The notes beneath the pieces were generated by a model that had not been told where the DNA came from, searched no databases, and saw only the letters and a list, made by a program, of their open reading frames with translations. A stretch of DNA of 64,000 nucleotides from Sabellastarte sp. h YS-2021 (Eukaryota; Annelida; Polychaeta; Sabellida; Sabellidae): assembly GCA_964017235.1 (NCBI GenBank), contig OZ024929.1:111771793-111835792 (forward strand). The letters run 5' to 3'. Of this stretch, positions 1 to 12,040 are shown one piece after another (positions within the stretch are counted from its first letter, which is position 1; every line of letters begins with the position of its first letter). The position numbers and the translations under genes are program-made.

Positions 1-820
1 TAATTAGCTATGGGTCTGAAACTTCACCAAGTGAAAGCTCTCCCAAAAGTAGGTGAATGAGTTATTTGACAAAAATTGGCTATCTGCAATACTTTTAGAG
101 ATAATTCGCATTTACTCATTTTGAGTAGGTGAGTAATTAGCTATGGGTCTGAAACTTCACCAAGTGAAAGCTCTCCCAAAAGTAGGTGAATAAGTTATTT
201 GAGAAAAATTGGCTATCTGCAATACTTTTAGAGATAATTCGCATTTACTCATTTTGAGTAGGTGAGTAATTAGCTATGGGTCTGAAACTTCACCAAGTGA
301 AAGCTCTCCCAAAAGTAGGTGAATAAGTTATTTGAGAAAAATTGGCTATCTGCAATACTTTTAGAGATAATTCGCATTTACTCATTTTGAGTAGGTGAGT
401 AATTAGCTATGGGTATAAAACTTCACCAAGGGAAAGCTCTCCCAAAAGTAGGTGAATAAGTTATTTGAGAAAAATTGGCTATCTGCAATACTTTTAGAGA
501 TAATTCGCATTTACTCATTTTGAGTAGGTGAGTAATTAGCTATGGGTCTGAAACTTCACCGAGTGAAAGCTCTCCCAAAAGTAGGTGAATGATTTATTTG
601 ACAAAAATTGGCTATCTGCAATACTTTTAGAGATAATTCGCATTTACTCATTTTGAGTAGGTGAGTAATTAGCTATGGGTCTGAAACTTCACCAAGTGAA
701 AGCTCTCCCAAAAGTAGGTGAATGAGTTATTTGACAAAAATTGGCTATCTGCAATACTTTTAGAGATAATTCGCATTTATTCATTTTGAGTAGGTGAGTA
801 ATTAGCTATGGGTCTGATCA
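1..820. repeat. Tandem array, 133-bp unit, six copies
   Basis: The start of the unit (TAATTAGCTATGGG) recurs at 1, 134, 267, 400, 533, 666 and 799, giving an exact 133-bp period and six full units plus a partial seventh. Units differ at only a few positions, so the array was amplified recently or is being homogenised. The array may continue upstream of the window. A diverged relative of this unit occurs in H3 at about 5560-5680. Confidence 0.92.
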
Positions 821-1325
821 AAATGGCCGCCATTTTTGGCGAGACAAAATTTTTTTGAAAATTGGCATGGCTACTCTGCAGATATACCCTGTGGGTCAAA
901 AATTTCGTCGAAATCGCTCTATCTAGCAGGGTTTTCGAGATATAAGCATTTTTATGTTTTGCAATTTTTGCGAAAAATTCGAAAATTCAAAATGGCCGCC
1001 ATTTTTGGCGAGACAAAATTTTTTTCAAAATTGGGATAACTACTCTGCAGAGATACCCTGCGGGTCAAAAATTTCGTCGAAATCGCTCTATCTAGCACGG
1101 TTTTTGAGATATAAGCATTTTTGTGTTTTGCAATTTTTGCGAAAATTTCGAAAATTCAAAATGGCCGCCATTTTGGGCGAGACAAAAATTTTTTGAAAAT
1201 TGGGAAAACTACTCCGCAGAGATACCCTGCGGGTCAAAAATTTCGTCGAAATCGCTCTATCTAGCACGGTTTTCGAGATATAAGCATTTTTGTGTTTTCC
1301 TTATTTGGAAAATTCGTAATGATTA
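819..1325. repeat. Tandem array, 169-bp unit, three copies
   Basis: The motif CAAAATGGCCGCCATTTT recurs at 819, 988 and 1157, a 169-bp period. Each unit also carries a phrase around TTTCGTCGAAATCGCTCTAT. The array abuts the unrelated 133-bp array directly. Related but diverged units occur at 18930-19220 and 30115-30350. The short open frames across it are repeat-derived, not genes. Confidence 0.9.
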
Positions 1326-1695
1326 ATTAATCATTAATTACTCGGCCATTTCTTGACCAATCAATGCCAAAATCTAATGATTTCCAGATTTTAATAGAAT
1401 GAATGTATTTGCCAAGTTTCAGGTGAATTGATAAAATTCCTTTCAAGTTATCATCCGGACAAGCTTCCCCATCGAAAAAAGACATTTTTGGTCATGTGAC
1501 CTCTCTGATTGGTTGAAATGTCACTGCAGCATATTCAAAAAAATTCCCCAAGGCTACTGCCTAAACCTGCCAAATTTGAAAAGAATCCGCCTAACGGTTA
1601 CAGAGTTATAAGGAAAACAAAATGCGGAGCCGGCGGAGCCGGCGGAGCCGGAAGCTCTCCCATACACAAACAAGCGTCCCGCAAGGGACGCTTAA

Positions 1696-2565
1696 TAATG
1701 ACGCTGTAAAATTTATTAACTGGAGAATAGATGTCAATAGAAATAGCACAATTATTTACAAGTACATATAATAATCAGTTGCAGCAATCCATATATATTT
1801 GTCATAAGAGAAACATGTCTCAAGTATGGCAGGTGAACACACTTTGGCAGAGCCAAAGCTAAGGTCACACCATGATGCACACCTACACCCCTTAACTAAT
1901 GTCTCTATTAAGTGTCAACCTTCTACACCTTACAGAATTCAAGAGACCGGACAAGATTTGAAAACTCATGGTCAATACTTTAAGGTCAAATCAAGATCAC
2001 ACCATGATGTTGCACACCTTCAACTCCCAACCAATGTCCCTACCAAGTATCAACTTGCTACACATTATGGTTTCTAAGATATAGCCCGGACAAGATTTTA
2101 TAGGTTAAGGTCACTACATCAAGGACAAAGGTCAAATGAAGGTCAAACCACGACATTGCACACCTATAACCTATAACCATTGGCCCTACCAAGTATCAAC
2201 TTCCAACGCCTAACAGTTTCCGAGATATAGCCCAGACAAGATTTTATAGGTCAAGGCCATTACTGCAAGATTAAAGGTCAAATCAGGGTCACACAATGAC
2301 GTACACCTACAACCAATGTCTCTACCAAATATCAACTTCCTACACATTACGGTTTCCGTGATATAGCCTGGAAAAGCTTTTATAGGTCAAGATCACTATG
2401 GCAAGGTCAAATGTCAAATCAAGGTCACACCATGATGTTGCACATCTACACCCCCAACCCCCACCCACAATGTCCCTACCAAGTATCAACTTCCTACAAA
2501 TTCCGTCCATCCGGTACCCTGGGTGAAAACAATACCCCAAAAGCCCTTAAGGGCTGTGGGGTAAA
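1696..2565 (+). mobile_element. Family H2 element, copy 1 (3' part)
   Basis: This copy has an array of diverged units of about 130-145 bp, rich in AAGGTCA and CACCATGATG/CACCTACA phrases. It ends in a hairpin: a TACCCC arm at about 2533, and GGCTGTGGGGTA at 2552-2563, followed by AA. The 3' arm is the exact reverse complement of TACCCCACAGCC at 31234-31245, the 5' end of copy 2. The left end here abuts the 3' end of H1, so copy 1 lacks its 5' end. A stretch at 1710-1760 matches copy 2 at about 31385-31430. Confidence 0.6.
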
Positions 2566-3172
2566 AATCAATTTAATATAAATCTGTGTTTATTGCTGGA
2601 AATAGTGGATATTGAACACTGTACATATTTTGTTTACCTAAATACATTCTTGTTTTGTATAAGTTTTGCAACCATTTTTTGCAACCATTTGTCTGACTCA
2701 AAATGGCTTCTATCCTTGACCTTATAGAAACATAGTCATTTTATTATCCAGGGATACTCATAATGAAAACAAATTAAAAAGTATAAATATTTATTAGAGC
2801 TACTACAGATATGTAGTATGATTATGATTTGGCAAAACGTTATTGACAATATAAATAAATGATCATGACAAATTGAGCAAATGAATTTTCGCAATGACCT
2901 TTTGATTTTACAAGTCTTTTACAAAACTTGCTGGAATAATTTTTAAAACACATTGTGTATGGTAAAAATGCATCTTAACCATAACAAGCTTGAAAAACAT
3001 TCTTTAAACTCAACCAAGTGTTTATATTACTTGTAAACAATTTATAAACATTCACTTGTATCACAGATAGAGAATTCCCAATATACACATATTTTATCAT
3101 TAACTCAGATTAAAGATCATACATGTACCAGTTAAGTTTTCCAGTGGATTGGCAAGACATCAGGAGAAGCAG
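2566..3172. other. AT-rich spacer, nothing recognised
   Basis: I see no open frame with family similarity, no tandem unit and no terminal repeats here. The last 30 bases before H3 (3173-3202) match the 30 bases before H7 (49126-49156). Confidence 0.5.
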
Positions 3173-3202
3173 AAACTAGAAAAAGGTTTTTGCTAACAAA
3201 AA

Positions 3203-6044
3203 CAAGCGGCCCGGATGGAGACTTGAGTTAATAAAGCTGTAGTAGTTGTGGTATGAGACTGTAAGGAGAAGGTAAGCTTTACTGTGTTTTGTATCTGATG
3301 GGAAAGTAGATTTTCTAAAAACTGTATCAGTTGCAGTATTAGACTGTAAGCAGAATAACAGCAAGGCTAGGCTTGATAAAGCTCAGTGAGAGTGAACCTC
3401 TCCCTTTTCTTTCAATTTCTTTTTTTTTTTTTTTTTTTGTAAGACAGAAAAGATACACATTGCGCACATATTCTCCTCTGTTTGAATGGGGGGAAGTGAG
3501 ACTTGCAACACACACACCTAATCTTATTTCCCCATCACACTTCACCCCCATCCCCCATACACAGAGGCAATTCTTTTCTCACATGCATTTTTATTTGAGT
3601 GAGGGGAGTGGGGAGGGGGCAGATCTGTGCAGAAAAAGACGGGCTCTTCCTCACTGCCCTCACTGAAATAAGAAAAGGTGAGAAAAAGATTATTTACTGT
3701 AGTAGAATGTTTAGGTTTTACAGCAATTACTTAATTATGCAAGGAGCTACAGTTCTGAAATTTTACTACCGTATTTATTGTAATAAACGCCCCCTCCCTA
3801 TTAATCGCCCCCCCCTTCTTCTCTACCTTTGCAAAGTTCATATTTCGGGGTTTTACATCTCTCTCAACAGCCAACATCTTGGCGATTCCGGGATTCCGAA
3901 AAATGGTGCGTTTTAGTACTTCCCAAGTGAATATCGCTTACAAGAAATAAAGAAAATAAAAACGAAACATGGCAGTTTTGGTCACAGACGCATTGAAATC
4001 TGCAAAAATACAAGATAAAACTACATAATTTCTTCAGATTTAAGGTTTGGTTTAAATATTTTAAGCTGTCTCGCCATTATACATGCTAGCAAGTGAGATC
4101 AAGGCAGCAAGTGTCCATTATCGCCCATTGCCACTGGACTCGAGATATGATTTTGTTGAAAAATGCATCGCCCCGGGGCGTTTATTACAATAAATATGGT
4201 ATGTTATAACTGACACCAAACTAAATCAAAAACACATTTAACAAAATACTCTAAATGTAATACTTTTCAAGTTATAAGTGATTTAGTGCATGAATACATG
4301 AATTTTAATGCATAAAAAATTCATAAAAAATAATTAAGAAAGATCCAGGTCTGATACTCCTACAAGGGAATCTACTGGTGGCCTAGTACATATATGCAAG
4401 ATATGAGAGAAATCCCTGTAATAGTCAATGAGAAAATTGTGATAAATTGTTGAAATTTTCAGGGTACCTCTCTTTTAATGGCTCTGGGGAACAAACAAAC
4501 ATACAGATCTGCATGGATTTTATGATTTATCATCATCGATAGATATCTTTTAAAAGGTATCATTTCAAAAATACAGGATATCTCTGGGTCTTGTAGTTTT
4601 GGAGAAGTTGTTCATGCAGACGTCTCAGAGTGATGCCATAATGTCAGCTGACTGTCAAGTCAACTGACATAAAAACAGGAATTTTAAGGAAAAAGGTCAT
4701 TAAAAGTCTTCCTTAAACTTAATGTGTCAAGTTGAACTGATGTCATTGAACACTTAGTCGGTTGGGAGCTGAGAACCCTCATTTTACTTCAAGGTGGCCA
4801 TGACTTTATTTGTATTGGAACTCCAAGGTGGAAAGAAAATAAGAATGTCCCTATTTTCATCTTTAATAAGTTTGCAAAATTTAACCGAGGTCAGCTGAAC
4901 AATACGATAGCTGGAGAGTAATTACTCCATAATTTCACTGCAAGGTGGCCATAACTTCATTCATATTGGGATTTTAAGGTGACCATAAAATAAGAATGTC
5001 CCTTTTGTCACCCTTTATAAGTGCATAAAGTGTAGCTGAGGTCAGTTGAACAATAAGATACCTGGAAGCTGAAAACTTCCTTCTTTCACTGTAAGGTGAC
5101 CATAACTTCATTTATATTGCGACTTTAAGGTGACCATAAAATGAGAATGCCCCTTTCTGCCAACCTTTATAAATGTGCCAAGTTTTATTTTAAAAATTTA
5201 AACATTAACTGAGCTTAGCGCTGAAAAAACCTATATTTTAAGTTTAAGATGGCCATAACATCATTAATATTTAAATCATAAGGTAGTAAGAGTCTACTTT
5301 TTATTTACTTCAATATCAATATACATTAGATATGGAAAAAGAAAGGGGCCAGACAGCTTTATTCCAAATTTTATGACTTTAGGGGGGGGGGCATAGCTCC
5401 AATTATATTAACAGTTTAAGGTCACCATAAAGTCAGGATAATTCTTCAGTAAATCTTAATATATACACCAAGTTTGGTTGAAAAAAGTGAAAAACTAAGT
5501 AAACTGGAGGGCTAAAAACTCCCTTTTTGACATTAAGGTGACCTTAAGATTGGAGATACAGGGCTAAAACTTCGGCATGTGAAAGATTATCAAGAAGTAG
5601 CTTAATAAGTTATCCAACAAAACGCCAAAATCCTGAGCATTTTTGAGTTACAGACCAAGTACCCATTTTAAAAAAAATACGAAAATAAAACACCTCCCAT
5701 TCAGGGATCTATGGTCTGATTGATCAGAAAATCCTTTCCGACCTGCGGATATAGGTCTAGAATTTACCTGATAAATGTTATAGCACAGGTGTGTGTGGTT
5801 TCTTTCCGAAAAGCGATGACGGGGTGTTCTTGAAAAATGCTTAAGGTTACCTTAAGTAAAGCTTAAGGTCTCCGCAAAGTATCCCCAAAATTTTTCCCAC
5901 TCCTATAGTTTTTAAAAAAGATAAGAAGGAAAGAAAAATTTGAAAGCCCAAGAAGTTATTCAAGGGAGACCATAATACAGCGGCGGCAACGGTGATCAGT
6001 CAAACTTATGTGAAAACAAAAAGTGCCCTTGACGGGCCGCTTAA
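3203..6044 (+). mobile_element. Hairpin-ended element, family H3
   Basis: The 5' end is an A-run followed by CAAGCGGCCCGG (3203-3214). The 3' end carries CGGGCCGCTT at 6033-6042, exactly the reverse complement of AAGCGGCCCG at 3204-3213, followed by AA. A CGGCGGC patch lies about 45 bp before the 3' hairpin. The interior has about four diverged units of 150-170 bp around 4790-5280 (phrases such as AAGGTGGCCATAACTTCAT and GACTTTAAGGTGACC), then a segment like the H1 133-bp unit. A TA-flanked MITE is inserted at 3769-4199. No coding capacity is seen. Helentron/HINE-like by structure (inference). Confidence 0.6.
3769..4199. mobile_element. TA-flanked MITE with inverted ends
   Basis: The ends CCGTATTTATTG and CAATAAATATGG form inverted repeats, extended inward by TAATAAACGCCCC at the left and GGGGCGTTTATTA at the right. 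TA lies on both sides (3767-3768 and 4200-4201). The element is 431 bp with no open frame. TA duplication and short inverted ends point to Tc1/mariner-type mobilisation (inference). It sits inside H3. Confidence 0.75.
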
Positions 6045-6690
6045 TTGCAGTTGACCCACAGCACTAACTGAGCCAAATACAAAGTGTCTCACAACTAAAT
6101 AATTCATCAACACTTACCAAATACTGGGCCCATATTCACAAAAGGGATCAAGGTCAGTCAAGCCAGAAGTGAATCATGATTAACCTTGTAATCTCAAAGA
6201 AGTTGAATTGCATAGAGGTTTACTCTTTAACTTTTAAGAACTTTTTAAGACACTCATCTCTGTGGTTGTGGGTTCAAATCAAATTAATCACTGACACATA
6301 CAGACACATTTCTCTATACTTTAATACTTGTTTTATGTTTTTATAATATAATCATATAATATTAATATATATGTTTTATATTTGATCTATTACAGTATTA
6401 AACTGTAAGCATGAACAAAACCTTTAATACAATGTGTATGATAAAAATAAAGGTGTATACCACAACATTACCCATGTATATCTAATCAATTAACAGAACA
6501 AGGAATACTAGATTAAAATAAACCATGCTTTGGTTAAAATTATGAATGCAATACAGATGACAATAAAGCTTATAATATATAGATCACTGATGCATTATTT
6601 ATACTGACTACATCAATCAGTGAATAACTTAATTAACAATATTGTAAATAGATCTAAGGTTTAAATATATCTGAGCATCACAAAGGATGG
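6045..6690. other. AT-rich spacer with one MITE-like end
   Basis: At about 6128 the stretch GGGCCCATATTCACAAAAG resembles the end of the small MITE at 27518-27637. No matching opposite end is found nearby. Nothing else is recognised. Confidence 0.4.
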
Positions 6691-9600
6691 AATGTATAAG
6701 CTACAAGCCTAAAATGTGGGATTAAGTGCTATCTGGGGTGGTAACTTGCAGCTCAGCCAACTCTAGAAAAATGAACATGTAATGACAGTTGGCCACTGCA
6801 TGGCAGCACCTGCAGCCTGGAGGTGATGTAGAGAGTGACATAGTACACAACTTCCTTCTTCAAATTGGAATTATGCCCATACCCCTCAGCTGTAATACAG
6901 CAGGGAGGTAGGGTGGTACTCTCCTCAGTCCCACATGGATTTTTAATTTTATTATGCTACAATAGTTTACAATGTGGGACCAAATGCTGAATCCAAAACT
7001 TCCATATATCCTCTTGATATTAATGAATTAAATCATCACTCTTTGATAATAAATCACACAAAATGTCCGTATGTAAGATTAAGTTTTTTTTAATATATTT
7101 TGTTAACACAAAGTTTAAAAGAAATGCTTTTTATCATCACAAGTGCTGAATCCAACTGCTAGGCAGAGGGATTACAGCTTAGACCAGATGTATTTTACAC
7201 ATTTTTATTGTGATTTTTATGTATATGAGAATTATAGAACCAGTCTGAGTCCCTATTACAGTGCACATTAAAGTCAAAAACAGGCACTGTAAAAGCCGAA
7301 AACTAGAATGACACAAATAGAAGGCAGCACAATTACTGTCTGGACATATGAAGGAAGTGGTTGATGCCTAAGCTTGATACAAAAACAGGGAAATTGACAC
7401 TATTACCAGATATCCTGTGATGGTATCCTGATGTTTCCAGGTTGTTATACTCTGAGAGACTTCACTGCAGAGGCTGTGTTACCCCCCCACCCCCTTCTTT
7501 TTTCTCCCCCCGAGGATGACTATTCTGAGGGGAAGCATCTAGAACTTGTTGAGATGCTACTAGTGGACCCAGGTACATACTATTGTCATTATCTGACAAA
7601 AAAAAATTGTGAAGGTGTTGTGCGCCTTCCAGTGACAAGCTTGGATGATTTCGCCCACCCAAAACCCCATCATAGAAGCCTTTAGAGGCCACGAAGGCAC
7701 TGATGTCATGAGCTTTTACCTGGACCAAGTCCAGGGCTTGTTGATCTGCTTGACTATAGCACATGATAGTTTGTTTTAACCAAGAAGACGGGGTAGCCAG
7801 TATGATGTGTGAGGTATGACCTTTCTTAAAGGAAATGAAAAGTAAAGAATGATCACTAGTGAGACACTTGGGAACCTTCTCTTCTTAGCTGGTTTTTGGC
7901 TATGAAATCTGAGAGCTGCCTTTTCTACTGCCTAAATTCGACACTTTGTTTGCAACAAAGGCGTGGATTTTGCTGCGGCACTTGCCAGAGGCCAAGGCTG
8001 GTAAGAAGGCAGTTTTAAAGGTTAGATGTTTGAGGTTTGTGTCTTTCATAGGCTCAATGGGTGCTTTTGTGAGCTCATTTAATACAACGGAAAGGTTCCA
8101 CTTAGGTAGTTTTTGGAACTTTTGGATCTATCCCTGTGAAAGCTGAATAGCAACCTGTTCAGCTCCGGGCTTTGAGAGATGGAGCCCCGCTGGGCCCAAG
8201 GAGTCAACTATAGCAGTCCTGTAGCCATCAATGGTTGATGGGCGTCTATTTAGGTCCTGGTACAGGTACATAAAAATGTCTGAGTCTGCGCCATTTTTCA
8301 AATAGGGTATACTTTGACTGTAGACGGTCCTTGTTGATGGGCAGCAATTTGAGGGACAGCATTTCTTTCTGCCACTTCCACAGAGAAAGCTTGTTCTAGG
8401 AGCTGTCCGCTCCTAGACCCCTGACATAAAGGTTAGGATGTTGTGGGTTGTTGTGAAACATTTTGTTGTGGGACTCCTTCAGAAGTATTGCTGACACTGG
8501 TTGTTGGGAGTGGGCTCTCCACTAAGAGTTGCACTAGGTCCTAAAACCAGGCATCCATGGCCAGCCTGGGGCTATTTGTATTATGAGGCAATTGCACTGA
8601 CATATTTTCTGGATCACCCTGTGAAGGAGAGCCATAGGACAGTAAGCGTATGCTGTGAGATCCGACCAGTCTATGTTGAACGGTTGTATTTTCCATGCTT
8701 GTTGGTCTGAAACTGGCGATACGTAGAGACAAAGTTTGTGGTTCAGGCAAGTGGCAAATAGGGCTATATGAGGAGTGAACCAAATTTGATGGATTCGCTT
8801 GAACACCTAAGGGTGTAGTGACCATTCTAATGATTGGATCTGAGTTACTCTGGAATTTGCTTGGCATGCAGTCCTATTTTGCAATGATGACACCAACTCA
8901 TGAATCTCCACAGGAGAACACACATCTGTGCTGCGTGGGTTACTCCCTGTTTGTATATATAGGCTACCACTGTTGAGTTGTTTGTGGCTATCGACACAGT
9001 CTGATTTTGGCACTGAACCCTGAACAGTTTCAGGACCAATAAGACTGTCTTCAGTTCTAGTACATTTATGTGTGGCCATTTTTTGGGCATCTGACCACAG
9101 ACCTTTTACTGAGTCTTGATCTAAATGAGTACCCCAACCTACATTTGAGGTGTCAGCAACGATCTGTATGTTGTGGTCTTGGAGATGAACGCTTCAGCAC
9201 ATTGTGGGGATTTTTCCACCAGTCCAGGTGAGCTGATATCATCTCTGACCAAGGAAGGAGGCTGTCCAGTGACTAAGGATATCTCCAGTTTTCCTTGAGG
9301 TGCCACTGAAAGGTCTCATGTGAACGCAATCCTCTAAGAACATATTTTCTGTTGAGGTAAGCAACCAAATTAGCGACATCAAACATCTTGCAGTCAAAGC
9401 AAACTTTGACTTTCATTTCAGGATCAGGGCCTCTAGTTTTTGCCATCTGTCTAGAGTGGGTTTTGCAAGCGCTGAATCTAGATGGTACTCGTAGCCCACA
9501 AAAGAAAACTCCTGAGTGGGAATCAACTCTGATTTTCCTGGTTGATTGTCCACCCCAAGGATTGTGTTAGGTTCACGATGGTCTTTGTATTCAGTTGTGC

Positions 9601-10973
9601 AACACTTGGGAACTGAGTCTTGATAAGACAGTCATACAGGTATTGATGAAGTCTGATTCCCCTGGTGTGGGCCATAAACTTCAGTTTACTATCATTGTGA
9701 AGACTTGTAGGGCTATGACCAGTCTGAAGGGAGGAGGGGCCACTTTTGGGTGAACCATAGGAACTTCCTTGAGATTATGTGGATGGGGATGTGAAGGTAA
9801 GTGTCTAAGAGGTCTATCAAGGAGACTCATTCCCTGGAATTAGAGAGGTCCTTAAGGGTTCTGGAGTTTTCATTTTCAATTTTTCTACTTTTAAAGAGGG
9901 ATTTAGCCTGCTTAGGTCTATGACTGGCCTCTATTTCTGATGAGGTTTTGGAACTTTAAACAGGCGGCTGATTATCTGTGACTTCTTTGCTAGTACTAGG
10001 TCCAGGATCCAAAATGTTAGCCTAGTCTACCACGGGACCTGAGGGGGGTTTTGAGACTGAAGCTCTAGGGCCCCTGATCTGTTCTTGCAAAGACTCTTGT
10101 TGCTCTGAGATCTTGTTGAAGGCATCCATAATGTATGCCTGGAAAAGCCCCATTTGCTGCTGCATTTGGAGGAGATGCATTTGGGAACCCAAAGACTTTA
10201 CAATTCTTTTTTTTTGTAAGATGGTGCCCAGAGTTTCAGGGACAAAATGGGGTGACTTGTCAGATAAGGCCTCAAAACTCAATTTTTGAGGCCAAAGAGA
10301 GGAAGATTGAATGACATTCGAGGGCTCGGAGGAAACTGATAGAACATCTGTGCCAAATCCTCTAGCTCTTGCTGAGATCCCAAGAACAAGACCTCTCCCG
10401 CCTCAGGGTCACCCAGTAATTTCAATTCCTCTTGAGAGATTTCATGCTTTTTCCTTTGATACTGTTTTCTGATAAAGATCTTGTTCTTTTGTTTGTCAGA
10501 AAACGACTCACTGAGCAGACATGGTCTGCTGCCAGTAAAGCAGGAATCGTCCCTTTTACCTGCCTCTCTGCAGGTAGGCCAGTAGTTAGGAAGGCCAAAG
10601 TTGAAAAATGTTGATGTGAGATGTCTGAGGTGACATGCAGAATAAAAGTCAAAATAAGGAAAGAATACTTATCCTCTCTATGAAAATGCACTGATATGTT
10701 AAACTATGATATAAAATAAAAGAACTGATAAAAATCAACATCCAATAATACGTGTATCCACTAACAAAAAATTAAAATTATCTATGACAAAAATGAGCTT
10801 CTAGCAATATGGTGGCCAATGAGAAGAAGGAAGTTATTTACTCTATCACTATCTACATCATCTTGAGGCAGCGGATGCTGCTGAATGGGCAACTCGGTCA
10901 TTGTGCAGAGCCGCAAGTGGCCACCCCAGATAACACTTAGTCCCACATGGTAAGATATTTTAGCGCAAATAAA
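6690..10973 (-). mobile_element. DIRS retrotransposon, old broken copy
   Basis: This is a fossil relative of the DIRS element at 11214-17533, in the same orientation. Matching parts, in order on the plus strand, are: terminal-repeat and internal-complementary-region remains (6690-7000), the tyrosine-recombinase region (about 7430-8450), the RNase H and reverse-transcriptase regions (about 8500-9950), a short gag-like remnant (about 10020-10400), and the distal terminal repeat (about 10800-10973). It is clearly broken in many places and shorter than its neighbour, mainly in the gag region. By eye over a sampled stretch it is roughly 80 % identical to the younger copy, so it is an old insertion or a diverged subfamily. 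Confidence 0.85.
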
Positions 10974-11213
10974 TAATATCTTGGTCTGTTTGTTGCTCCC
11001 TTTTTATAAAATGCCTACGCTGAAAGAAATCCCGTGACTATGGACACTGATACTGTACTGGGCAATTGAGAATGATAAGATTTACGGAATTTGTAAAATG
11101 ATGCTGCATGAATTGAATTCTTTCTTCACACTTCATTGTATTTACAACTTTACACAGTAGATAAATACAGAAATATGCTTTTAATTATAAAAAAACATAC
11201 CTACACCAGAAAT

Positions 11214-11400
11214 TTGAAAATTTTAATTACTTAAATGTAGCTTTTATAAGCTACAAGCTTACCATGTGGGACTGAATGCTTTACTGGTTGCCGCGAGGCA
11301 CAGACGACCAACGCTCGAGAAAAACAAGCATGCAGTTGGTTCGGCCTCATAGGTTGTCGTGACGTCATCACTTCCTGTGTATCAGCCTCCTTTTCGTTGA
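11214..11400. repeat. DIRS terminal inverted repeat, distal copy
   Basis: The stretch 11256-11399 is the reverse complement of about 17375-17518. The outermost 11214-11256 is specific to this end and is copied in the internal complementary region. Confidence 0.9.
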
Positions 11401-11457
11401 GATTAAACCCATGTCCCCTCAGCTGTAATACAGCGGGGAGGTAGGGTGGGACTCTTC

Positions 11458-11560
11458 TCAGTCCCACATGGTAAGCTTGTAGCTTATAAAAGCTACATTT
11501 AAGTAATTAAAATTTTCAATTTTATTGCGCTACAATAGCTTACCATGTGGGACTGAATGC
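11458..11560. repeat. DIRS internal complementary region
   Basis: Positions 11458-11519 are the exact reverse complement of the outer left end (about 11214-11275). The following 11520-11560 are the exact reverse complement of the outer right end (about 17493-17533). The two pieces meet at one point, giving the circle-junction template expected of DIRS elements and fixing the element ends. Confidence 0.9.
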
Positions 11561-12040
11561 TGAATTCAACCGCCCGGTGGCGGGATTACAGCTGAGACTG
11601 GAAGGTCTGAATGTTGTTTTTCTCGAATTGAGAGTAATAAAAAATAGTTCCAAAAAATTTCCAGTCTGAGTCCCATTTACAGAGTCCCAATCCTGAAGGT
11701 CGGACTTGTAAAGAGCCAAAAACCTGATGAGAATACACAGTGTCGTACACTGTAGGGTGTTTGGAAGGAGGATTGTGTACCCGGAGTACACAGATAGGAA
11801 GAACCCCTAAGGGCTATGACGTCAGAAATGAGGTCAAGGTTCGAGAATTGCTATTTGCAACCTTATTTATAAGACAACCTTATGGTCCCAAGAAGTTAAA
11901 GTTAACGTAAATTTAATATGTGTGACCTTACCTGTAACACCCTGATGAGGTAGCTTATACCTAGACCTGGGGAGACTCCTGAAGGATTAGCTGTAGCGGA
12001 CGTGCCCCCCCCCCCCCCCCTTTAGTTTCCGAAGAAGACA

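Larger units (their letters stand above)
1..1695 (+). mobile_element. Hairpin-ended, satellite-cored element, family H1 (3' part)
   Basis: This is the 3' portion of a Helentron/HINE-like non-autonomous element; its 5' end lies before the window. It holds two tandem arrays (133 bp and 169 bp units), a unique 3' stretch at about 1326-1610, three copies of a GGAGCCGGC unit at about 1625-1651, and a terminal hairpin. The hairpin is AAGCGTCCC at 1672-1680, a 4-nt loop, and GGGACGCTT at 1685-1693: nine perfect pairs, followed by AA. No protein-coding capacity is seen. The class assignment rests on end structure shared with H3-H8 and is inference. A decayed second copy lies at 18880-19469. Confidence 0.6.

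Noticed and set aside
1-820. Regularly spaced repeats resembling a CRISPR array
   Set aside because: The whole 133-bp period is conserved, with no variable spacers, and the context is animal DNA. It is an ordinary tandem array.
6120-6190. A second TATTCACAAAA MITE
   Set aside because: Only one end is visible; no inverted partner within several hundred bases.
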